A stretch of 64,000 nt of DNA from Planctomycetota bacterium. GTDB taxonomy: Bacteria > Planctomycetota > Phycisphaerae > Phycisphaerales > SM1A02. The number at the start of each line of letters is the position of its first letter. Position 1 is the stretch's first letter. The translations under genes were made by a program, and so were the position numbers. The notes beneath the pieces were generated by a model. That model ran no database searches. It saw only the letters and a program-made list of their open reading frames with translations, and was not told the origin of the DNA. Below are positions 54,570 through 62,794 of the stretch, one piece after another. Where the stretch lies: the NCBI GenBank assembly GCA_022566535.1, contig JADFIR010000005.1, positions 34,037-98,036 on the forward strand. Reading direction: 5' to 3'.

Positions 54570-54987
54570 TCAGAGTCCCCCTGTTGCGAAAGCTTGCTGA
54601 TCTCGGTGTATGACCGCTTCAAAGCATGCGCGCGCGGCGAGGCCAAGCGGTTACTCCAGCGAACTGGTCCTTGGCTGCTGGTATCTCGACGTTGAAGGTG
54701 CCGATACGGATCTGAGCCATGCTGTGACCTCTCGCGCATCGACCCGGTCACCCCCATCTACTACTGCCTCCGCCGCCGCGGGGCACAATAACTCTGTCAC
54801 GCAGAAGCTCCTAGCAATTATCGCGGAGTGCAATAACTCCGTCCACCGCAAGTCGCCGCCGGTCGGGCCTTTGCAAACTGGCTAGCGCGGATCAAATGTC
54901 ATCGAACTCAAGGAGAGGATGGCCACGCAAAGTGGATGTCCCCTGGATAGCTGGCGTCTACGTAGACGACATACGGATTCTCGCGGT
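54570..54987. other. Upstream region of the peroxidase gene with a direct repeat
   Basis: No convincing gene. CACAATAACTCTGTCACGCA (54784-54803) and GCAATAACTCCGTCCACCGC (54830-54849) form an imperfect direct repeat about 220-280 bp upstream of the peroxidase start. At 54919 an ATG with AAGGAGAGG before it opens a frame that runs directly into hairpin copy E, perhaps a gene broken by the repeat. Confidence 0.4.
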
Positions 54988-55196
54988 TGTCCCTCCCGAA
55001 AACTCCATCCGAGCGACCCACCGTGGTTCGGGCCCCACACCACATTGATTCTACTCGTTGGCATCAACTTGCACTGTCCCCTGATCGGGTGACGCCTGCG
55101 CAGGGGACACCGTCAATGTATGCCAACGAGTAGAATTCGGGTGCTGTGGTACCGGAAGCGCGGGAGGACAGTCGGATCGAGTTCTCCGGAGAAACA
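54988..55196 (+). repeat. ~205-bp hairpin repeat, copy E
   Basis: The outer arms are TGTCCCTCCCGAAAACTCCA and ATCGAGTTCTCCGGAGAAACA (right arm diverged). The middle arms are GATTCTACTCGTTGGCAT and ATGCCAACGAGTAGAATT. The inner arms GTCCCCTG and CAGGGGAC remain. It is followed 11 bp later by a 41-codon frame. Confidence 0.85.
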
Positions 55197-55206
55197 GGGC
55201 GCAGTC

Positions 55207-55332
55207 ATGGACTCGACGAGATGGATCGATGCGATGGCCAGGACGCGGGCGACGACCGCCCAAGTCCCAAAGCCCGTACCCGGCAAAGATTCAAACGATC
55301 CGCAAGGTCTGCTGTCAACCGCGTATTCGTAA
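55207..55332 (+). CDS. Possible 41-aa protein after hairpin copy E
   Basis: ATG at 55207, stop TAA at 55330-55332; it reads DSTRWIDAMARTRATTAQVP and then KPVPGKDSNDPQG. A strong hairpin follows 5 bp after the stop. It occupies the position that full genes take after the other four hairpin copies. No clear ribosome site is present other than GGAGAAACAGGG, 8 bp upstream. It could be a remnant of a longer gene. Confidence 0.35.
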   Translation: MDSTRWIDAMARTRATTAQVPKPVPGKDSNDPQGLLSTAYS

Positions 55333-55336
55333 CGTG

Positions 55337-55363
55337 AGGCCACGCTTTCGGTGAGCGTGGCCT
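55337..55363 (+). terminator. Hairpin with 10-bp perfect stem
   Basis: AGGCCACGCT, loop TTCGGTG, AGCGTGGCCT. It directly follows the 41-codon frame. There is no strong T-run, so it may be a weak terminator or another structured element. Confidence 0.5.
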
Positions 55364-55536
55364 AGCTAGATTGTTAGCCGTCGGCGACACCCGACGCGAG
55401 GATGTGAGCGTCCCTGAAAGGAGATTTGACGATGAACATTGCGAAGCCAATCGTGAGTGTGCTCAGTGTCGTGATCGCGACATGTGGACACGGGAGAAGG
55501 TCAACTGGGAAATGTCACATCAGAGGAGGTTATGTC

Positions 55537-57675
55537 ATGAAGTCATTGAATCTTCGCCGGGTTCTCAGCTTGGGACGCCTCAAGCACGGAGGTGTTTACG
55601 GGACGAGATTCAATCCAATGGTTGTGAGTGTCGCTGTTGTCGTGGGAGTCAGTGCCGACACCATCGCGCTGGGCCAGCCCGGCATGGTCAACTCGTTCCA
55701 GAAGATCTCAGAGACACAAGGAGGCTTTGGAGGGAACCTTGATAATGCTGATCTTTTTGGCCATGGAGTGACCAACATCGGCGACGTCGATGGAGACGGC
55801 ATAACCGACCTGGCGGTCGGAGTGTTCGGCGACGACGACGGTGGGTTCAACACGGGTGCCGTATGGATCCTCTTCTTGAACACCGACGGAACAGTGAAAG
55901 CGGAACAAAAGATCTCCGATACACAGGGTGGGCTCAGCGGAGACCTTTCGACCAATGGAATTTTCGGCGTGTCTCTCGATGGCATAGGTGACCTTGACGG
56001 CGACGGCGTCCCGGATCTCGCTGTAGGCAATTACGGAGATGATGATGGCGGCCTCGACCGTGGCGCCATCTGGATCCTGTTTCTCAACACTGACGGAACA
56101 GTCAACGCGGAGCAGAAGATCTCTGATACTCAGGGTGGGTTCAATGGAACCCTTAGTAACTCCGATCTGTTCGGTAGCGGTGTCGCTGACGTAGGTGATC
56201 TTGACAGTGACGGAGTGACTGACCTCGCGGTGGGAGCTTGGATGGACAACGATGGCGGCTCAAACCGAGGTGCCATCTGGATCCTGTTCCTGAACACCGA
56301 TGGAACCGTGAAATCGGAACAGAAGATCTCAGACACACAAGGGGGATTTGGGGGAACCCTTGACAACGGCGATCAATTCGGCACATCTGTAGCCAACATT
56401 GGTGACCTTGACGGTGACGGTGTGACTGACCTCGCTGTGGGAGCATTTGCAGATGATGATGGCGGAACTGACAGAGGAGCCGTCTGGGTACTGTTTATGA
56501 AGAGCGACGGAACGGTCAATGCAGAGCAAAAGATATCTGATACGGTTGGCGGGTTTGCCGGTGCTCTCGACGACGTTGATTGGTTCGGTCGGGGGGTTGC
56601 TGGACCAGGTGATCTTGACTCCGACGGCACACTCGATCTGACAGTTGCAGTGCGGCTTGACGATGACGGCGGCGTGAATAGAGGCGCGCTATGGGTATTG
56701 TTCATGAATAGCAATGGAACTGTAAGAGCGGAGCAAAAGATCTCCGACACCGAGGGAGGTTTCGAAGGAACCCTGGATGATGGTGATAGCTTTGGCAGTG
56801 CAGTGGCCGGCATCGGCGATCTGAATGGTGACGGTGGCACAGACCTTGTGGTCGGGGCCATCGGTGACGACGACGGCAATGACGTCGCAGGGGCGGTGTG
56901 GATCCTGTTTCTCGAACCTGGCGTGATTACGGCTGATCTCGACATCAAGTCGGGGTCGTGCCCGAACTCGTTTAACCGAAGCAGCCATGGCGTGCTGCCG
57001 GTGGCCCTGGTCGGCACAGACACCTTCGATCCGACGGAGGTTGACCTCTCCACCGTCCTGCTCTCACGTGCGGATGGTGTCGGTGGCAGTGTCGCTCCGA
57101 ACGAAGGCCCGCCGGGGCCGCACTCGGAGTTCGAGGATGTGGCCTCGCCGTTCGACGGCCAGCCCTGCGATTGCCACGAGCTTGAAGGCGACGGCTTCAC
57201 GGACCTGTCCATGAAGTTCAAGACCGACGATGTTGTTGCAGACCTTCAGCTCAATGATCTGCCGGCCGGCGACTTGGTGGAGCTGATCCTCAGCGGAGAT
57301 CTCCTAGACGGCACGCCGTTTAGCGGCCGCGACTGCATCCGGCTCGTTCCACCGGGCACACCGCCGGGACTGCTGGCCGTTGGGTCGAACCTGTCGGGCA
57401 ACTGGCTCGACGTAAGCCCGCTGGATCTCCAGCTCGATGGCGGTGGGTTCGCGAACTTCGAGCGGACATTTCCACAGACCACCGTCGTGACCCTCACCGC
57501 CCCACAGATGCACCACGGCTGGAGGTTCGTCGGCTGGAGGGTCGGGCTCGAGGGCTCTTTCCACGGTGGCGGACTGCAACCAGGTCAGTCCATCGAGATG
57601 ACCATCCGTGACGACGTGCACCGAATAGAGGCGATCTATCGCCCAGCGCTCCTGCACGATCTGCACGAGCACTGA
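55537..57675 (+). CDS. Secreted FG-GAP (integrin-alpha-like) repeat protein
   Basis: Start at 55537 with AGAGGAGG 7 bp upstream. An in-frame ATG at 55432, with its own AAAGGAG, would add a second signal-like segment. The product is 712 residues; a signal-like segment at about 28-48 is followed by six FG-GAP repeats of ~62 residues, each with G-D-x-D-G-D-G-x-x-D-L-A-V-G Ca-binding loops and WILFLNTDGTVKAEQKISDT. After about residue 465 come a DUF-like domain (DLDIKSGSCPNSFNRSSHG) and a terminal beta domain. It probably forms an extracellular beta propeller. A terminator follows at 57764. Confidence 0.87.
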   Translation: MKSLNLRRVLSLGRLKHGGVYGTRFNPMVVSVAVVVGVSADTIALGQPGMVNSFQKISETQGGFGGNLDNADLFGHGVTNIGDVDGDGITDLAVGVFGDDDGGFNTGAVWILFLNTDGTVKAEQKISDTQGGLSGDLSTNGIFGVSLDGIGDLDGDGVPDLAVGNYGDDDGGLDRGAIWILFLNTDGTVNAEQKISDTQGGFNGTLSNSDLFGSGVADVGDLDSDGVTDLAVGAWMDNDGGSNRGAIWILFLNTDGTVKSEQKISDTQGGFGGTLDNGDQFGTSVANIGDLDGDGVTDLAVGAFADDDGGTDRGAVWVLFMKSDGTVNAEQKISDTVGGFAGALDDVDWFGRGVAGPGDLDSDGTLDLTVAVRLDDDGGVNRGALWVLFMNSNGTVRAEQKISDTEGGFEGTLDDGDSFGSAVAGIGDLNGDGGTDLVVGAIGDDDGNDVAGAVWILFLEPGVITADLDIKSGSCPNSFNRSSHGVLPVALVGTDTFDPTEVDLSTVLLSRADGVGGSVAPNEGPPGPHSEFEDVASPFDGQPCDCHELEGDGFTDLSMKFKTDDVVADLQLNDLPAGDLVELILSGDLLDGTPFSGRDCIRLVPPGTPPGLLAVGSNLSGNWLDVSPLDLQLDGGGFANFERTFPQTTVVTLTAPQMHHGWRFVGWRVGLEGSFHGGGLQPGQSIEMTIRDDVHRIEAIYRPALLHDLHEH

Positions 57676-57763
57676 CTCCTGAGACATAGGGTGGCGGCGG
57701 CAACCCCTGCGGCACCTGCGGCCCGTAAGCGATGGGCTGCCGCCTAGCGCGTGAAACCTCCAA

Positions 57764-57798
57764 GCCCCCGGGCCCCTCTCCGGCCGGGGGTTTTCTTT
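57764..57798 (+). terminator. Rho-independent terminator after the FG-GAP gene
   Basis: GCCCCCGGGC, short loop, CCGGCCGGGGG followed by TTTTCTTTC, about 90 bp downstream of the stop codon. Confidence 0.8.
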
Positions 57799-57952
57799 CG
57801 GCCGCGCCGGCCGCAAGGTGCGAATATCCAAACGAACCAGTGATCGTGTTGCGCCGCGGTCCACAATCGATTGCAAGCGATTGCGCGGTCTGTGGATTTC
57901 GTTTGATCGGCCGCGTAGGGGTTCAAGTCTCAGCCCCAGGGGAAGCGGGGTG

Positions 57953-58220
57953 CTCGCAGGAGGTTGATACCGGACGGGGTCGGCTGAGGCCTCACCCAAT
58001 CGGAACGATCTCGACGTGGACGCACGCACCGATCTGCTGGTGCCTGGACTGACAGCTGACTATTCGCGGTGTGCCGCACTTCGGCGGGGTAGTGGAGTCA
58101 CCCACCCGGACCTGAACCGCTTGGATCGCTGCGGGGTGGAATGGTCAGGTTGGGGCTCCAGGTCCAGGCATGGACTTGTGTGGCAACGCTCACTGACAGC
58201 GCCGCCGCGTGGGCCATCGG
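57953..58220. repeat. Decayed repeated module at recombinase element copy 2
   Basis: It matches parts of 18888-19380 (see there). No intact reading frame is supported between the terminator at 57798 and the gene at 58382. The minus strand holds short protein-like pieces (AHAAALSVSVATQVHAWTW; NLTIPPRSDPSGSG), probably an eroded coding module. Confidence 0.5.
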
Positions 58221-58381
58221 ATCCAGGTCCGCACCGCCGGGCCGCGAAAGCAAGTCATCGATGTTCCAACATTTTGACGGTCGGCGGTGCGCCAGGATAC
58301 TGTCCACCGCGGTCGGAAGCCCCCTCGCGACTGGTGGACTTCCTGAAGCCCCCCAACTCATCTGAACTACTCGGTGGGAAG

Positions 58382-59059
58382 TTGACCAAGCAAGAGGACA
58401 AGAATGAGAGTCGCGCGCTGGCACTGGCCCAGCAGTTGACGGCTATGGCCCTGGACCTTCGGAGTCGGGCGAGAATGGGCCTAAAGCCAGAGGGCGGCGG
58501 CTTCTTGATCAGCCCTGGTCAGGAGCGCCGCATTCGAGAAGAGATCGACGCGCGCTCATCGGAGATGCTCGGGTGCGTCGATGTGCTCGAGCAGCACTCG
58601 CTAAGCAGGGAGATCTACTTGAAGGTGCGCGATCTCCGTCGACACATCGATAGGCGCGAAGACAGCCCTGACGCACTTCTCTGGATTGGCCAGTTCCAGA
58701 CGCTGAGCGATGAGCTGGATGCCCTGCTGAGGGCCAGCATTGCGTTCGGGACGGCGGAAGGAGCCAGGCACGATCCGATGCCCGTCGGGAAATCAGCGGG
58801 CCCGATTCACGACGATGCCATGATGTCCCCCGGCCAGCTTGCTCTGGCATTCGACGTTCCCGCAGAGGCACTCCGAGGGCGCCTCAAACGATGGCGAGTC
58901 AAGAACCCTGACGCTGACGGGTGGATCGAGATCACCAAACGGGCACCGCGCGAACCGCAGTACCTCTACCGCGTCGGTGCTGTCCTCGTGGTAATCGAGG
59001 ACCTCAAGAAGAAAGCGCCCAGCGAAACGTCCAGCGAACAACCGCCCAAAGGACAGTGA
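58382..59059 (+). CDS. Mobile-element accessory protein with C-terminal DNA-binding-like domain
   Basis: TTG start at 58382 preceded by GGTGGGAAG; the same frame is open back to 58016 but upstream codons overlap the decayed repeats. The product is 225 residues: a helical N-terminal half (ALALAQQLTAMALDLRSRAR; LEQHSLSREIYLKVRDLRRH) and a C-terminal domain MSPGQLALAFDVPAEALRGR, then LKRWRVKNPDADGWIEI and EPQYLYRV, which looks like a helix-turn-helix with a wing. The start is uncertain. Recombinase element copy 1 has no equivalent gene. Confidence 0.6.
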   Translation: MTKQEDKNESRALALAQQLTAMALDLRSRARMGLKPEGGGFLISPGQERRIREEIDARSSEMLGCVDVLEQHSLSREIYLKVRDLRRHIDRREDSPDALLWIGQFQTLSDELDALLRASIAFGTAEGARHDPMPVGKSAGPIHDDAMMSPGQLALAFDVPAEALRGRLKRWRVKNPDADGWIEITKRAPREPQYLYRVGAVLVVIEDLKKKAPSETSSEQPPKGQ

Positions 59060-59249
59060 GCACGTCATTCGCCTTCCTGTTGACCGGGCCCGCGACCAGC
59101 GAACAACCAGGGACCCTCCTCCTCACCGTGCTTGGCAGGATGAAGCTTGCGGCTATCCGCACCTGCGATGGGCAGGTCCTGGTGCCCAGGGACTGCCCAC
59201 GTGGCGGCCGCCGAATTGAGTTTCATCGCCGCGCCGGGGTTTACTCGCC

Positions 59250-59425
59250 ATAACGCTTTGAAACGACAATGGTTACGGCGCTTTCGGCGATTCGGCGCCC
59301 GCTGCGCTTGACAAAAGTGGCATTCGCGTAGAGGTTCTTGGGGAGGTGACGCGCCACAACGATTTGACACGACAATGGTTACGACGACTCGATACCCGCT
59401 GGCGCATGACAAAAAGGACACTCGT
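59250..59425. repeat. Element-end repeats, copies 2a and 2b
   Basis: Two imperfect copies: 59250-59325 contains CTTTGAAACGACAATGGTTA and later TTGACAAAAGTGGCA; 59353-59425 contains ATTTGACACGACAATGGTTA and later ATGACAAAAAGGACAC. The related single copy is at 19441-19510. The flanks 59060-59249 and 59426-59500 hold no gene. Confidence 0.55.
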
Positions 59426-59500
59426 TGTAAAGGGGTCTTTGTGCCAAGCCCTCACCGCGAAAATCCGGCACGGCATTTCTCGTCGTAACCCTATGATTTT

Positions 59501-59783
59501 GGGGTCGTCCTGTTTGGGGATTGATAGGTGCCTATCGGCCTTCGCGCGTGCGCGAAGGCCGGTCCAAACAGGGGTTCGTAGCGCTACACCGTTACGCAGC
59601 GCGCGCATTCCTTGTAAAGCAGGGGTTCGAACCTATTTGGGGTCGTCCTGTTTGGAGATTGATAGGTGCCTATCGGCCTTCGCGCGTGCGCGAAGGCCGG
59701 TTCAAACAGGGGTTCGTAGCGCTACACCGTTACGCAGCGCGCGCATTCCTTGTAAAGCAGGGGTTCGAACCTATTTGGGGTCG
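59501..59783. repeat. 138-bp palindromic tandem array, element copy 2
   Basis: Two complete units, 59501-59638 and 59639-59776, nearly identical to each other and to unit 1 at 19537. Each contains GGCCTTCGCGCGTGCGCGAAGGCC with a single central mismatch from a perfect palindrome (two segments around GCGTGC). A third unit begins at 59777 and is cut by the IS1595-type insertion. Confidence 0.8.
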
Positions 59784-59839
59784 TTGATTTTCGGAATTAT
59801 GCACTTGACATAACGATGTCCGTGGTGTAGTCTTTGGGT

Positions 59840-60772
59840 ATGAAGAACCACGCTCAGCGGTGGACACAGAAGAACCAAAACCTCCAGAATCTAACCGAGA
59901 CCGAGGCCCGCGAACATATCGAGCGCCTTCGATGGCCAAATGGTCCAGTGTGCCCGCACTGCGGGTCGATTAGTGTCTATCGGATGCAGGGAAAGTCGGT
60001 GAGACGGGGCTTGCTCGCGTGCAGGGATTGCAAGGGCCACTTCACAGCGACGGTTGGCACAGTCATGGAAGACTCGCACCTGCCACTCACAACTTGGATT
60101 CGGGCATTCCATCTCATCACGAGCAGCAAGAAGGGCATCAGCGCATTACAGCTCCAGCGAAATCTTGGATTGGGTTCGTATCGAACCGCTTGGCATCTTG
60201 CCCATCGGATTCGTGAAGCCATGCGGTGCGAACCAATGGCGGGATTACTCAATGGATCGGTTCAGTGCGACGAAACTTTTGTGGGGGGCAAACCGCGCAA
60301 AGGAACTGGAAAACACAAGCGTGGACCTGGAACAAAGAAAGCCCCTGTCGTCGCGCTTGTAGAGAATGACGGCGATGTTCGTTCCGCGCCCGTTGAAAAC
60401 GTCGACAGTGAAACGCTCAGGACTGCGATGCAGAACAACGTCCACCCTTCCGCGCGGATTATCACTGACGAATTACCGGCATACCGGAGAGCGGTTGCTG
60501 GGTTTGCTGGTCACGAGCGGGTGAAACACAGCGCGGGTGAATATGTGAACGATGCCGGTTTCCACACGAACACGGTAGAATCATACTTCGCACTTCTGAA
60601 ACGCGGCGTTTATGGTACGTTTCACCACGTCAGCAAGAGGCACCTGCATAGGTACTGCGACGAATTCAGTTTTCGGTGGAACGGTCGAAAGCTGACGGAT
60701 CGAGAGCGTTGTGATGCCGCAATTCGCGGCATCGAGGGGAAGCGGCTCAAGTATCATGGTCAAACAGGTTAG
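59840..60772 (+). CDS. IS1595-family (ISXO2-like) transposase
   Basis: Encodes 310 residues. A zinc ribbon (CPHCGSI, then CRDCKGHF) precedes GTVMEDSHLPLTTWIRAFHL and the DDE-type core: VQCDETFVGGK (Asp), IITDELPAYR (Asp) and FHTNTVESYFALLKRG, where Asn and Glu occupy the third position. FHHVSKRHLHRYCDEFSFRW is typical of ISXO2-like enzymes. The ATG at 59840 is preferred over a TTG at 59834. It would mobilise the flanking 2.9-kb element. The next gene starts 8 bp downstream. Confidence 0.92.
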   Translation: MKNHAQRWTQKNQNLQNLTETEAREHIERLRWPNGPVCPHCGSISVYRMQGKSVRRGLLACRDCKGHFTATVGTVMEDSHLPLTTWIRAFHLITSSKKGISALQLQRNLGLGSYRTAWHLAHRIREAMRCEPMAGLLNGSVQCDETFVGGKPRKGTGKHKRGPGTKKAPVVALVENDGDVRSAPVENVDSETLRTAMQNNVHPSARIITDELPAYRRAVAGFAGHERVKHSAGEYVNDAGFHTNTVESYFALLKRGVYGTFHHVSKRHLHRYCDEFSFRWNGRKLTDRERCDAAIRGIEGKRLKYHGQTG

Positions 60773-60780
60773 TCGAGCGA

Positions 60781-61419
60781 ATGATGTATGACGCAGAAAT
60801 TCGACCCTTCTTACGCCAGCACCTTGAGCAACAACACGCTGGCGATTCGGTCGTGTTGATCGACGAGTTTCCGATATATGGGGGTGACGTTCGCGCCGAC
60901 ATGGTTGCCATGAACGGGGCGCTTCACGGGTACGAAATCAAGAGCGCCCGAGATTCCCTTGAACGATTGCCAAGGCAAGTCGATGCGTACAGCGCCGTCT
61001 TCGACCGCGCCTCCATCGTTGTATCGGAATGCCATCTAGAGTCGGCACGCGAGCTGCTGCCGGATTGGTGGGAAATACTGCTAGCGCAAGGCGTTGGTGG
61101 CGGTGTTTGTTTCAAGTGCCTGCGTAGAAGTAGAGCCAATCCATCGCGCGAGGGGCACGCGCTTGTGGCGTTGTTGTGGAAGGCGGAGGCGATGGCAATC
61201 CTCACGTCGCTGGGTTTGGATGCCAGGATGCGATCGGCAACCATGTCTCTGATGATGGACAGGCTGGTTGAGAATGTGCCGGTCAAGAAACTTGGAACAC
61301 TGGTCCGCCAGAAACTTCGTGCTAGGGGAGATTGGCTATCTGCTGCACGACGGAAGCGAGATGATGCGAAGTCCCAACAGCGCGCCACTCGCGACCGCCG
61401 CCGACGCATTTCCCGTTAG
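60781..61419 (+). CDS. sce7726-like PD-(D/E)XK nuclease-fold protein
   Basis: Encodes 212 residues. The pattern VLIDEFPIYGGDVRADMVAM, then GYEIKSARDSLERLPRQVDA, YSAVFDRASIVVS and LPDWWEI matches sce7726-family proteins. R-A-D followed by E-I-K is a PD-(D/E)XK nuclease-type active site, with Asp and Glu-x-Lys in place. The tail (about residue 180 onward) is basic and low complexity. It lies 8 bp after the transposase and overlaps the 3' end of the opposite-strand beta-family gene by 98 bp. As passenger DNA in an IS it may serve in defence or transposition control; this is inference. Confidence 0.82.
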   Translation: MMYDAEIRPFLRQHLEQQHAGDSVVLIDEFPIYGGDVRADMVAMNGALHGYEIKSARDSLERLPRQVDAYSAVFDRASIVVSECHLESARELLPDWWEILLAQGVGGGVCFKCLRRSRANPSREGHALVALLWKAEAMAILTSLGLDARMRSATMSLMMDRLVENVPVKKLGTLVRQKLRARGDWLSAARRKRDDAKSQQRATRDRRRRISR

Positions 61420-62425
61420 CGCACTCTTGGATATAGGCGTCGCCCCAACTGAATTTCGGGCCCATCCACGCCTTGTGCTCAGTGATTTCCTTCGCGAGGC
61501 GCGGATACTGCACCCTGGGGGGATCGCGCTTCGTCTTGTCCTTCTTCCTTGGGAATGCCTCGCCCCGTGCAACGACATATTGCGTCGTCCATGTGTACCG
61601 AATGTTCCCGCTCATTCGCATCTCGCGTGGGTCGATCTCTAACAGTTGCGGGTGGTTGATCGCGTAGTCGGAGTAGGTGGGCATTCGCTCCACTTTGTCC
61701 CTTCGCGCCCGGAGATGGGTCCAGTTCAACCACTCCTCGCGCGCCAACTCCTCGATGCTGTTCGTACTGATATCGCGCATGTCTTTCGGGAAGGAACACG
61801 CCGACAGTGTGAATGATCTCCACTTCTTCAGTTGTGGGATCGAGTTCACGACTGCGACCAGCGTAGATCGCGGAAGGATGGTCGCCGCGTAGTCAACGAC
61901 CAGATCCACCTTGCTTAGCCCGATGCCGAAATAGTCGAGCGCGCCATTCAGTTCCGCTTCAAGGTCATCAGAGTCGAAATCTTCCTCCTCCAACCGAAGG
62001 CAGAGCCCACGCCCGTCTGACCCCACCGCGCCCTTGATCGCCTCATCGTACTCGGCGTACCGATCCATTCCGGTGACTGGAATGGACTTCATGTTTGCAT
62101 CTCGCAGATGATCGAGCAGCGCGCGAAATGGCTCCCGCCCGTCATCGAGCGTGTCCGCGCCTTCGACGTACAGACCATCCACGAACAACGGTCTCTTCGT
62201 CCCCCAATTCTTGACGAGAGCATCGGCCGTCGCCGCAATGTGCTGCTCCATCGACTTTGACGGAACCGGCTCATCCTCGCCATCCAGCCACCTCGGCGGC
62301 ACGTCCATGATCTCCAGCAGCGGCGTGATCGCATTCCGCACCGTCTGATGGACTTCGCGCAACGCGCGGAGCTCGCCCGCCTTCGCTTTCAGAATCGGCA
62401 CATAGTGCTTCTGATCGAACCCCAT
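61322..62425 (-). CDS. Beta-family (T4 beta-like / sce7725-type) protein
   Basis: Start at 62425 (MGFDQKHYVPILKAKAGEL) with AAAGGA upstream; a frame extending to 62500 would overlap the small gene on the other strand. The product is 367 residues. Family features are the N-terminal YVPILKAKAGELRAL, AITPLLEIMDVPPRW, a central VDLVVDYAATILP and a C-terminal AVGTSHHL. These proteins are commonly found as partners of sce7726 proteins, though usually in the same operon; here the two genes are convergent and overlap. The biochemical role is unknown. Confidence 0.8.
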   Translation of the reverse strand: MGFDQKHYVPILKAKAGELRALREVHQTVRNAITPLLEIMDVPPRWLDGEDEPVPSKSMEQHIAATADALVKNWGTKRPLFVDGLYVEGADTLDDGREPFRALLDHLRDANMKSIPVTGMDRYAEYDEAIKGAVGSDGRGLCLRLEEEDFDSDDLEAELNGALDYFGIGLSKVDLVVDYAATILPRSTLVAVVNSIPQLKKWRSFTLSACSFPKDMRDISTNSIEELAREEWLNWTHLRARRDKVERMPTYSDYAINHPQLLEIDPREMRMSGNIRYTWTTQYVVARGEAFPRKKDKTKRDPPRVQYPRLAKEITEHKAWMGPKFSWGDAYIQECANGKCVGGGREWRAVGTSHHLASVVQQIANLP

Positions 62426-62467
62426 GGCTTCCAATCCTTTCTGAGTGAGCGGGCGTACAATTACACC

Positions 62468-62647
62468 ATGCCCAAAAAGAAGTCCGTTCGCAGCAAACAC
62501 CCAGGCCGACGCGGTCTAAATGTATCGCTGCATCCCTTGACGGCCGACCAGGCGCTTCGCGCTATGTTGTCGATCAAACAAGAAGATGCGAAGAGGATCA
62601 TCAGCGAGTCAAAGAAGAAGAAGAAAACGACGAACAAGAAAGCCTAG
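62468..62647 (+). CDS. Small basic protein, third passenger of the IS1595 element
   Basis: Encodes 59 residues: a basic start (PKKKSVRSKHPGRRGLNVSL), then HPLTADQALRAMLSIKQEDA and KRIISES with a Lys-rich end. It is divergent from the beta-family gene with 42 bp between, and ends 27 bp before the right inverted repeat. The size and the conserved-looking L-H-P-L-T-x-x-x-A-L-R helix suggest a small regulator or antitoxin-like partner, but no family is recognised. Confidence 0.6.
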   Translation: MPKKKSVRSKHPGRRGLNVSLHPLTADQALRAMLSIKQEDAKRIISESKKKKKTTNKKA

Positions 62648-62794
62648 CGAGCCCGCATCCCCTTGTCAAACTTGGTTATGTCAAGTGCATAAATCCGTTG
62701 ATTTTCGAGATTGATATGGTGCATAACGGCCGCCGTTGGGTAGCGGAGGCCAGCTTCGTTTGAGCGGAGGCGGGTCCGGGTCCGACGCTTCCGT

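Larger units (their letters stand above)
59784..62705. mobile_element. IS1595-family transposon with passenger genes
   Basis: The inverted repeats are CGGAATTATGCACTTGACATAAC (59792-59814, written here in full only as the matched core TTATGCACTTGACATAAC) and its counterpart GTTATGTCAAGTGCATAA at 62675-62692. An exact 8-bp target duplication TTGATTTT flanks them (59784-59791 and 62698-62705), matching the 8-bp duplications known for IS1595. The 2906-bp element carries the transposase plus three passenger genes. It sits inside the third 138-bp unit of the array. The bases joined by removing it match the array-recombinase junction seen at 19865-19900. Confidence 0.9.

Noticed and set aside
54610..54885. 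91-codon plus-strand frame upstream of hairpin copy E
   Set aside because: No ribosome site or conserved-looking segment; it contains the direct repeat and is more likely non-coding.
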